Assembly (NCBI GenBank): GCA_030744095.1
Contig: JASLRF010000398.1
Location: 1-5,890, forward strand
DNA: 5,890 nucleotides
Direction: 5' to 3'
From: Pirellulaceae bacterium
Lineage (GTDB): Bacteria; Planctomycetota; Planctomycetia; Pirellulales; Pirellulaceae
The notes beneath the pieces were generated by a model. The model was given only the letters and a program-made list of their open reading frames with translations. It had not been told where the DNA came from and did not search any database. This document shows positions 1 through 5,890 of this stretch, in pieces (position 1 is the stretch's first letter; the number at the start of each line of letters is the position of its first letter). The position numbers and the translations under genes were made by a program.

Positions 1-2180
1 CAGGACAACACTTCGCCGGGCATTCCCGTCAACCAACTCCGCATGATCTGCAGAGCTTTGCCTTCATGGTCGAGCGGCTGCACGGAGATAGGTGTATTGG
101 CGGGCACTCGGAACGACGCAGACCCATCCTCTTCGACTGGAACCGTTCCCAGGATACGACGCACATCCCAAGGGCCTTCCAAGCCGACGACGCCTTGTGG
201 GCCTCCCATTCCCGGATAGTCAAAAGTGTAAGTAAACAGCCGAAGCTTCTTGACCGCACCACGAGGTATCCCGGCCAGACCCGGCCCTTCGTACACATCG
301 GACATGAAAACAACACTATCATTGCGATCGAGGTCCACAACATCGGGTCTTATATGCGGTCGGCGAGTCTTCCGAAACGGCACGGGTTCGAGCAGGGCGT
401 AACCTGGCTGTTCTTTGATCAGCACGACGTTATCGAAGATGTCAACCAAGTAGATACCCCACAGCGATTTCGCCGAAGGTTGCGCGGCCACCAGGAAGTA
501 TTTCTCGTTGAGCGGATACGGATGCAGAAACTTTGGCCACGAGTTGTCGACCAGTTGGTCTTCAATCAGTGGTTCGACCTTTTGGCCATGGCCCGGAATG
601 CGTTGGACAACGCCGTCCGCTTCGTGCTGGCCTTTGGCGGGATCGAGAATCACCAGTTCGCCCATCCGACGCACGCCATGATGGCCGCTAACGATCGTCA
701 CAACCTTGCTCGAATCTCCCGGAATTGGCCGCGTGTAGAACATGGCATTGGGCCAATACGAGTTGCTGCCGTAGACCGCCTGCTGTTGCGTGCCGTCGGG
801 GTTCATCTGAAACAACAAACGACTGTGCGTGTGTGGCGTGTCCGTGTATTCCCACCGTGTGTAGAGCAGGTGGCCGTCGTTCATGACCGTCGGGCACCAA
901 TTATGTTCCTGGTCGAAACAGAGCTGGCGGACATCGGTTCCATCGGGATTCATGCGGAATAAGTTGGCAACTCGTGTGCTTCCGTTGACGCACGCCACGC
1001 TGCAGAAGGTACGCGTGGAGCTGAAGATGATTCGGCCGTCGGGGAGATAGCAGGCGTCGTAGTTATCAACGTCGTCGTATAGGCCGGGCGATACTTGCCG
1101 AAGTCCTTCTCCGTCGACGTCAATCTCGAAGATCTGCCAACGATCGCCCTTTCCGATCGACGAAAAAAGCAGTTGGTTACCGTCGAAGTGTAAGTCGACA
1201 TCACCCACAAAGACTGGCTTCTCGGGCTTATAGATTCGTGTCAATTCGGAGTCCCCATTCCGCGGCGAGAAGCTCGCAATCTCGTCGTCGAACCCGCTGC
1301 GCGGAAGCGCACTGTTCCCTTGCCAGTTGCAGGGCAGACCCAAGCTCGGTGAACTCAGATTCCGTTTGACGATCAGAAGTCGATCGAAGTCGATCAGTGG
1401 ATTCGCCAACAACAAATCCCGCTGGAGTGCTTGAAGCTGGCCCAAACGCTCCGACGCGCTTTCGTCGTCCCTCTCGAGCAGCTTGCGGATCTCGGCCTTG
1501 CCCCGTTCGATCTCGGCAAGGCGAACGTTGGCTTTGTCATTCGTGAAGAACTCGTTAGGAAAGCTGGTGACCAGATCGTCGACGGCGCGGCGCATGGCAG
1601 TCGTGTCGATCAACTCGAGCGCGGCGAGACCGGTTTGAAGCCGCGCCTCCTTAGCCGCGCGGATTCTTCGTTCTTCGAGCCCCGGGCGGCTCAATTGCCA
1701 GCCCGCCGGAAACGGCACGGACGACTCCATGCGAAAGGCACATATGTGCGGCATACACTCTTTGCGCAGCAGGGTGATCGTGTGCTTTCCCTTGGTGATA
1801 TGCATCATGCATTGTTCTTCCCATTGCGCCTGATCGGTGCTCCAACTTCCCGTGACGCTGGCAAATCCGGTGTGGACTTTTTTGCCATCGAGCAGGATAT
1901 CGACAGGCCGTGAATCGGCAGCTGTATACAGAGCGAAAAAGTTGTAGTCTGCCTCGGTGGGGAACTCGATTTCGAAATCCGCCTGGTTGGGAAGTTCGCC
2001 AGCGTTCCAAATGCAGGGGAACTTACCGGCGTACTGTTGGCCGGGCAGGCTCGTACGCACGTTGCCGCGATCGAAGTCATGCGCGTTGATGCTGAACTTC
2101 GAAGGCGGTGCCGCTTGAACCGCCGTGGCCAGTAGCAAAAGTAAACTCAAGTAGAGTGTCTGACGTCTTTGCGTGCCCAT
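1..2180 (-). CDS. Exported HzsA-related beta-propeller cytochrome, paralogue 1 (3' end outside window)
   Basis: Frame open for 726 codons from ATG at 2180 to the window edge. In order: signal peptide (RR at residues 5-6, leucine-rich core 9-17, likely cut after VQA at 23); beta-sandwich at about 35-150 resembling carbohydrate-binding modules (DFDRGN near its start, SRPVDILLDGKK in the middle, KGKHTITLL near its end); helical, charged linker at about 160-280; WD40/TolB-like propeller at about 326-605 with repeated MNPDGT and LPDGRIIFSS signatures; then from about 613 a domain like the hydrazine synthase alpha middle domain (IPRGAVKKLRLFTY, NTPISVQPLDHEGKAL, MRSW). The last full codons read GEVLS and the next begins TG. 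The plus-strand paralogue has SCNGCH at this point, so the first haem motif is probably cut by the window edge. Exported location and haem content follow from the paralogue. The biochemical activity is unknown; a true hydrazine synthase subunit is unlikely. No frameshift was seen when the gene was read through. Confidence 0.88.
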   Translation of the reverse strand, partial: MGTQRRQTLYLSLLLLLATAVQAAPPSKFSINAHDFDRGNVRTSLPGQQYAGKFPCIWNAGELPNQADFEIEFPTEADYNFFALYTAADSRPVDILLDGKKVHTGFASVTGSWSTDQAQWEEQCMMHITKGKHTITLLRKECMPHICAFRMESSVPFPAGWQLSRPGLEERRIRAAKEARLQTGLAALELIDTTAMRRAVDDLVTSFPNEFFTNDKANVRLAEIERGKAEIRKLLERDDESASERLGQLQALQRDLLLANPLIDFDRLLIVKRNLSSPSLGLPCNWQGNSALPRSGFDDEIASFSPRNGDSELTRIYKPEKPVFVGDVDLHFDGNQLLFSSIGKGDRWQIFEIDVDGEGLRQVSPGLYDDVDNYDACYLPDGRIIFSSTRTFCSVACVNGSTRVANLFRMNPDGTDVRQLCFDQEHNWCPTVMNDGHLLYTRWEYTDTPHTHSRLLFQMNPDGTQQQAVYGSNSYWPNAMFYTRPIPGDSSKVVTIVSGHHGVRRMGELVILDPAKGQHEADGVVQRIPGHGQKVEPLIEDQLVDNSWPKFLHPYPLNEKYFLVAAQPSAKSLWGIYLVDIFDNVVLIKEQPGYALLEPVPFRKTRRPHIRPDVVDLDRNDSVVFMSDVYEGPGLAGIPRGAVKKLRLFTYTFDYPGMGGPQGVVGLEGPWDVRRILGTVPVEEDGSASFRVPANTPISVQPLDHEGKALQIMRSWLTGMPGEVLS

Positions 2181-2188
2181 CGCTCGAG

Positions 2189-2196
2189 ACCTCCTC
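2189..2196 (-). promoter_or_regulatory. Ribosome binding site of the minus-strand gene
   Basis: On the minus strand this reads GAGGAGGT, a near-perfect Shine-Dalgarno sequence, with 9 bases between AGGAGG and the ATG at 2180. It decides the start: another in-frame ATG lies at 2198-2196, but it overlaps the Shine-Dalgarno itself and would add only six residues (MRRSRA) before the signal peptide. Confidence 0.75.
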
Positions 2197-2380
2197 ATAC
2201 GCGCGGATCTGATAAGGCGAATGTTGCTCGCGGGCTTGCCATGTGTTGGCTGCTGGATTACCACCAGGCGCGCTGGCGTCCTTACCACAGCAAAAACTAT
2301 CGCGCGTGCTAATACTTTGCAAACCCGCTATACTCTAACTTGTTTGTATCGTGTTGAGCAACCTTCGAGTTATTGTTGAT

Positions 2381-2402
2381 AGTAGCCCGCTACTTTGGTA
2401 GC
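2381..2402 (+). repeat. Degenerate direct repeat, copy 1
   Basis: The core GCCCGCTACTTTGGTAGC matches GCCTGCTACTTTGTTTGC at 2464-2481, and both are preceded by AGTA (with one extra T in copy 2). The copies start 78 bases apart. A weaker, interrupted third version, CCCGCTATACT followed by ACTTGTTTGTAT, lies at about 2324-2349. The function is unknown; it could be a binding site for a shared regulator or the remains of a dispersed repeat. Confidence 0.4.
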
Positions 2403-2414
2403 GGCCCTCGGGCC
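2387..2414. other. Two overlapping hairpins in the intergenic region
   Basis: CCGCTAC (2387-2393), loop TTTG, GTAGCGG (2398-2404) is a perfect 7-base-pair stem. GGCC (2403-2406), loop CTCG, GGCC (2411-2414) is a second stem that shares the GG at 2403-2404 with the first, so only one can form fully at a time. No T-run follows on either strand and no gene ends nearby, so this is not a typical intrinsic terminator. It could be a leader structure, a regulator site or chance in GC-rich DNA. Confidence 0.35.
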
Positions 2415-2458
2415 ACAGTAGGCTATGCAGAACGGCGCCATCTTGCCCATCGTGGTGC

Positions 2459-2481
2459 AGTATGCCTGCTACTTTGTTTGC
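2459..2481 (+). repeat. Degenerate direct repeat, copy 2
   Basis: This is the second copy of the repeat at 2381-2402, sharing the 10-base GCTACTTTG-type core and the flanking AGTA. Unlike copy 1, it does not form the CCGCTAC/GTAGCGG stem, because the right half reads GTTTGC instead of GGTAGC. A small inverted repeat, TGCAT-gaa-ATGCA (2479-2491), overlaps its end. Confidence 0.4.
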
Positions 2482-2586
2482 ATGAAATGCACAGAGGCGA
2501 CAACAATAGCGTGTTTCACCCGTCCAGCGTGCGAACGGTGCGACTGCCTTCGCAGCAATGGAGGTGGGCGCGGCAACTAAACCTGG

Positions 2587-2606
2587 ATAAACTGAATGCT
2601 GTTTAT
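2587..2606. promoter_or_regulatory. Operator-like inverted repeat upstream of the plus-strand gene
   Basis: ATAAAC (2587-2592) and GTTTAT (2601-2606) form a perfect 6-base inverted repeat with an 8-base spacer, ending 62 bases before the plus-strand ATG. Half-site length and spacing fit a dimeric regulator's operator, but a repeat this short also arises by chance. No regulator gene is in the window. Confidence 0.2.
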
Positions 2607-2654
2607 GTTGTACGATATGACGTGTCTCTTGAGGGGTTTATCAATTGGCTTTCC

Positions 2655-2660
2655 GGAAGG
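2655..2660 (+). promoter_or_regulatory. Ribosome binding site of the plus-strand gene
   Basis: GGAAGG with 8 bases before the ATG at 2669. It is a weaker Shine-Dalgarno than that of the divergent partner. An in-frame TGA at 2630 limits upstream extension. An in-frame ATG at 2687 is a possible alternative start that would still leave the signal peptide intact. Confidence 0.55.
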
Positions 2661-2668
2661 CTAAACGA

Positions 2669-5600
2669 ATGCGAAACAAACCGAAAATGGTGCAGGGTGC
2701 GAGCAGTGTGTTCATACATCTTTCGGCTAGCATAGTGTGCGTGCTTGTCTTGATTTCGCTGATTCCCGCGACCTCCAGTTGGGCACAAGCGCCGGAGAAG
2801 GAGACGAGATCGGAGGCAGAGCTGCCTAATTCGTTCCTGATTCCAGCTTTTGCCTTCGATCGTGGCAATGCCAAAACGTTCACCACAAGTTGGGCGGATG
2901 CTGAGCCAATGGTGGCCTTTGGCGGAGACAGTCCCATCCTGATCGAATACGACATCGACTTCCCCGTAACTGGCGAATACAACCTGCGTATCAAGTATTC
3001 GGCCGCCGATGCGCGTCCGGTGGAGATGTTTCTGGACGGAAAGAGCGTCGGCCGATGTTGCCGTACCGCGACTGGCAGTTGGAATACGAGTGGAGCGAAG
3101 TGGGAGCAGACTTCCACACTCCGCCTAACCAAAGGGAAGCATACTCTCAAGCTATCGCGCGGCGGTGCATTTCCTCATGTCGTTAGCTTGCAGTTCAACT
3201 CGCCCACGCCGTTCCCGGAAGGTTGGCAGTTGAGTCGTCCTAAGGCGCGCACATTGGACAGTCCGCCGCCCACACCCGCCTATGTCCGTTACGCTCCGGG
3301 TAACATCGATATCGCTGCGCTGCGCCTGGCGATTGTTGACTTGATGGAAACGTTCGGCCCAGCGTATCCTCGCGGCGGCGAATACTTGGAACAGTTGAAA
3401 GTCCGAGAGGACGAAGCCAAGCAACTCGCCAACGTCTCGGCTGAAGCCCTGAAGGAATCAAAAGCTGCTCTCGTCGCTCTCCACCGTCAAGCGATGCTAG
3501 ACAACCCGATGATAGACTTCGACCAGCTCATGTTCGTTAAGCGAGCTGCGAATGCGCCCAGCCTCGGCCTGCCTCGCAATTGGCAAAGCAACTCCAGTTT
3601 GCCCAAAAAGGGCTACGACGACCAGATCGGCGTACTTTCGCTCGCAGAACCCGATCGTGAATTGGCAACGCTTTTCAAGCCATCCGACGCCCGCTTTGTA
3701 GGCGATGTCGACTTGCACTTCGACGCCGACCGCGCGCTGTTTTCCATGCCTGGCGACAACGGCCGCTGGCAGATTTTCGAAGTCGGTGTCGACGGCTCTG
3801 GGCTGCGACAGCTCACTGGTGATCAGCCTGACGTGGATAGCTACGACGCTTGCTATTTACCCAACGGCAAAATCATCTTCACATCAACCGCCTGCTTTAT
3901 CGGCGTTCCGTGTGTGTACGGCAGTTCGCATGTGGCCAACTTGTACCAGATGAACGGAGATGGCACAGGCATCCGCCAACTCTGCTTTGATCAAGAACAT
4001 GACTGGTGTCCAACCGTGATGAACGATGGCCGCGTTTTGTACACGCGGTGGGAGTACACAGACACACCGCACTCGAACACGCGGTTGCTGTTCCGGATGA
4101 ACCCGGACGGCACCGAACAGACGGAGTACTATGGCAGCAACTCGTACTGGCCGAATTCTTTCTTCTATACCCGCCCGATCCCGGGACATCCAACCAAAGT
4201 TGTTTCGGTCATCGGTGGGCATCACGACAATCCGCGGATGGGCGAGCTAGTTGTTTTTGATCCCGTCAATGGCCGCCGCGAGGCTGGTGGGGCCGTGCAA
4301 CGAATCCCGGGGCACGGTGAGAAAGTCGAGGCGATCATCCGAGACGGCCTGACGAACAGCAGCTGGCCCAAGTTTCTGCATCCTTATCCGCTCAGCGAGA
4401 AGCATTTCATCGTCTCGTGCAAACCGACACCACAGTCTCTGTGGGGCATCTACCTGGTCGACACGTTCGACAACATCGTGTTGATCAGAGAGTTGCCAGA
4501 CTACGCGTTGTTTGAACCAATCCCACTGCGAAAGACACCCAAACCACCAGAAATCACCGAGAAAGTCGATTTGACAAGCAAGAATGCGACCATTTACATC
4601 TCGGACATCTACGAGGGTGAAGGGCTCAAGGGCATTCCACGCGGCACAGTCAAGTCATTGCGAATTTTCACCTACCATTTTGCCTACCAGAACATGGGTG
4701 GATTGCTGGGTGTGATCGGCATGGACGGGCCGTGGGATATCAAACGAGTGATCGGCACGGTGCCGGTGTACGAGGACGGCTCGGCCAAGTTCCTCATCCC
4801 GGCCAATACGCCCATCTCGATGCAGCCGCTGGACGAAGAGGGCAAGGCCATGCAACTGATGCGCAGCTGGGCAACCGCCATGCCCGGAGAAAAAGTGTCC
4901 TGTAACGGTTGCCATGCATCACCCAATGCCGCACCACGGGCGTATCAGACTTTGGCGGCGCAGCGACCTACGTCAAGTATCAAATCCTGGTACGGACCAA
5001 CGCGAGGGTTTAGCTATGCCCGCGAGGTCCAACCAGTGATCGACAAGTACTGCGTCAGCTGTCACGACGGCGGAGCGCGCGCCGATGGCACGCACATCCC
5101 GAATCTGCGCGGCGATGTAAAGATCACGGACTGGGCTTCGATTACTCCAGGTAACGGCAGCAGCCACGCTGGGAAGTTCTCCGTGGGCTACGCGCAGTTA
5201 CACCGATACGTCCGGCGGCCTGGCATCGAGAGCGATTACCACATGCTCGAGCCGATGGAATATCACGCCGACACCACGCAACTGATCCAGATGCTCAAGA
5301 GAGGACATCACAACGTCAAGTTGGACCCGGAGGCGTGGGATCGGCTGATCACTTGGATCGATATGAATTGTCCCTATCACGGCACTTGGGGAGAAGAGCT
5401 CGACGATCCAGGCCGCCAACGAGAGCGGCGGCGCGAACTGCTGAAACTTTATGGCGGAATCGACGTCGACCCAGAAGCTGTGCCGGAAACCGACGGACGA
5501 CCCATCGAACCGGTCCTTCCCGAACCACTGCCGTCGAGAGAAGTTGTGAGGGTCGATTGCCCCAACTGGCCATTCGATGCCGCCGAGGCACAACGCCGCC

Positions 5601-5890
5601 AGGCTTCTACGGTCCAACCGATTACACGAACGGTCGAACTCGGTGACGGAGTCACGATGCAACTAGTTCGAATTCCAGCTGGCCAATTTGTCATGGGGAA
5701 CCAGGCGGGTACTGCCGGTGAAAGGCCCGCTGCACGAGTTCAGATCGCGAAGCCTTTCTGGATGGGCACTCTGGAAGTAACGAACCAGCAGTTCAACCAA
5801 TTCAACCCGCTTCACGATAGCCGAGTTGAATCGAAGAACACGTACCAGTTCGGCATCCACGGCTATCCCGTCAATCACCCGTCACAGCCC
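2669..5890 (+). CDS. Exported HzsA-related dihaem protein with C-terminal FGE/SUMF1 domain, paralogue 2 (3' end outside window)
   Basis: Frame open for 1074 codons. In order: signal peptide (hydrophobic 24-36, likely cut after AQA at 41); carbohydrate-binding-like beta-sandwich at about 60-182 (AFDRGN, ARPVEMFLDGKS, KGKHTLKL); charged helical linker at about 212-280 ending NPMIDFDQLMFVKR; WD40/TolB-like propeller at about 345-620 (LPNGKIIFTS, MNPDGT, conserved C439 and C447); hydrazine-synthase-alpha-like middle domain at about 625-740 (NTPISMQPLDEEGKAM); haem c motifs CNGCH (745-749) and CVSCH (795-799), the second in a context like planctomycete cytochrome domains (REVQPVIDKYCVSCHDG). H845, H858, H866, H880 and H881 are candidate distal haem ligands or metal ligands. 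From about 990 an FGE-sulfatase/SUMF1-type domain begins (VRIPAGQFVMGN, ERPAARVQI, FWMGTLEVTNQQF) and is cut by the window edge, so its catalytic residues cannot be seen. Haem attachment and signal peptide imply periplasmic action. The reaction is unknown. Confidence 0.9.
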   Translation, partial: MRNKPKMVQGASSVFIHLSASIVCVLVLISLIPATSSWAQAPEKETRSEAELPNSFLIPAFAFDRGNAKTFTTSWADAEPMVAFGGDSPILIEYDIDFPVTGEYNLRIKYSAADARPVEMFLDGKSVGRCCRTATGSWNTSGAKWEQTSTLRLTKGKHTLKLSRGGAFPHVVSLQFNSPTPFPEGWQLSRPKARTLDSPPPTPAYVRYAPGNIDIAALRLAIVDLMETFGPAYPRGGEYLEQLKVREDEAKQLANVSAEALKESKAALVALHRQAMLDNPMIDFDQLMFVKRAANAPSLGLPRNWQSNSSLPKKGYDDQIGVLSLAEPDRELATLFKPSDARFVGDVDLHFDADRALFSMPGDNGRWQIFEVGVDGSGLRQLTGDQPDVDSYDACYLPNGKIIFTSTACFIGVPCVYGSSHVANLYQMNGDGTGIRQLCFDQEHDWCPTVMNDGRVLYTRWEYTDTPHSNTRLLFRMNPDGTEQTEYYGSNSYWPNSFFYTRPIPGHPTKVVSVIGGHHDNPRMGELVVFDPVNGRREAGGAVQRIPGHGEKVEAIIRDGLTNSSWPKFLHPYPLSEKHFIVSCKPTPQSLWGIYLVDTFDNIVLIRELPDYALFEPIPLRKTPKPPEITEKVDLTSKNATIYISDIYEGEGLKGIPRGTVKSLRIFTYHFAYQNMGGLLGVIGMDGPWDIKRVIGTVPVYEDGSAKFLIPANTPISMQPLDEEGKAMQLMRSWATAMPGEKVSCNGCHASPNAAPRAYQTLAAQRPTSSIKSWYGPTRGFSYAREVQPVIDKYCVSCHDGGARADGTHIPNLRGDVKITDWASITPGNGSSHAGKFSVGYAQLHRYVRRPGIESDYHMLEPMEYHADTTQLIQMLKRGHHNVKLDPEAWDRLITWIDMNCPYHGTWGEELDDPGRQRERRRELLKLYGGIDVDPEAVPETDGRPIEPVLPEPLPSREVVRVDCPNWPFDAAEAQRRQASTVQPITRTVELGDGVTMQLVRIPAGQFVMGNQAGTAGERPAARVQIAKPFWMGTLEVTNQQFNQFNPLHDSRVESKNTYQFGIHGYPVNHPSQP

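Larger units (their letters stand above)
2181..2668. other. Divergent intergenic region without a supported gene
   Basis: These 488 bases separate the two divergent start codons, so they should hold the promoters of both genes. I found no convincing sigma-70-type promoter. The best minus-strand match is TTTGCA, 16 bases, GATAGT (plus positions 2323-2296), which is weak. An isolated TATACT at 2329-2334 on the plus strand has no good -35 partner, and TACGAT at 2611-2616 is the nearest -10-like box to the plus gene. The short open frames here (plus 2173-2379 and 2373-2735, minus 2077-2322 and 2603-2788) overlap the ends of the large genes out of frame and have no recognisable protein signature. 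The structured elements are listed separately: a degenerate direct repeat, overlapping hairpins and an inverted repeat. No tRNA or riboswitch family was recognised. Confidence 0.6.

Noticed and set aside
66..962. 298-codon open frame on the plus strand opposite the minus-strand gene
   Set aside because: It lies wholly antisense to the strongly supported propeller and HzsA-like coding sequence, is rich in H and R and has no recognisable domain. Its second half resembles the antisense frame at 3884-4225, as expected when the two sense genes are paralogues read in the same opposite phase.
1150..1180. Run of six A's in the minus-strand gene as a possible frameshift
   Set aside because: The minus-strand reading GNQLLFSSIGKGDRWQIFE stays in frame across the run and aligns with the plus paralogue on both sides, so the gene is intact here.
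2387..2414. Intrinsic terminator
   Set aside because: There is no T-run after the stems on either strand, and both neighbouring genes start, rather than end, next to this region.
2373..2735. 120-codon plus-strand frame in the intergenic region
   Set aside because: It runs out of frame into the signal-peptide coding part of the plus gene, has no evident ribosome binding site and has a composition unlike a folded protein; it also spans the repeats and hairpins.
3884..4225. 113-codon minus-strand frame opposite the plus-strand gene
   Set aside because: It is antisense to the conserved propeller. Its similarity to part of the frame at 66-962 is a mirror of the sense paralogy, not evidence of a real shared antisense gene.
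5198..5662. 154-codon minus-strand frame
   Set aside because: It is antisense to the dihaem C-terminal region and the FGE junction of the plus gene, where the sense translation is clearly meaningful. No motif or good start context was seen.
2669..5890. A genuine hydrazine synthase alpha subunit (hzsA)
   Set aside because: No hzsB/hzsC-like gene is visible, a divergent paralogue lies where partners might be, and the protein has an extra carbohydrate-binding-like N-terminus and an FGE-type tail that hydrazine synthase alpha lacks.

Overview
The window carries two very large, divergently transcribed genes that are paralogues of each other. Each runs off one end of the window, and a 488-base intergenic region separates their starts. 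The content points to a member of the Planctomycetes, probably a Pirellula/Rhodopirellula-like bacterium. The reasons are the very large exported multidomain proteins, a glycan-binding-like N-terminus combined with c-type haem motifs, the formylglycine-generating-enzyme-type (FGE/SUMF1) tail, and moderately high GC. No rRNA, tRNA, mobile element or CRISPR array is visible, and the species cannot be named from this sequence.

Layout. (1) Positions 1-2180, minus strand: the 5' 726 codons of an exported protein with a signal peptide, a carbohydrate-binding-like beta-sandwich, a helical linker, a WD40/TolB-like beta-propeller and a domain resembling the middle domain of the hydrazine synthase alpha subunit (HzsA). 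The window ends one residue short of the expected first CxxCH haem motif. (2) Positions 2181-2668: divergent intergenic region with both ribosome binding sites, a degenerate direct repeat, overlapping hairpins and a small inverted repeat, but no believable gene. (3) Positions 2669-5890, plus strand: 1074 codons of the second paralogue. It has the same domain order, followed by two CxxCH motifs (C745/C748/H749 and C795/C798/H799), a histidine-rich segment, and then the first ~85 residues of an FGE-sulfatase/SUMF1-type domain cut by the window edge.

How they work together. Both products should act outside the cytoplasm, because they have signal peptides and the complete example has c-type haem motifs. 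They are 'HzsA-related' proteins, not real hydrazine synthases: no partner subunits are visible, and the paralogues carry extra N- and C-terminal modules. The most interesting point is the fusion, in one exported polypeptide, of a glycan-binding-like module, a propeller, a dihaem HzsA-like core and an FGE-type domain. This suggests an undescribed extracytoplasmic redox enzyme or maturase, possibly linked to sulfated-polysaccharide metabolism; that role is inference only.
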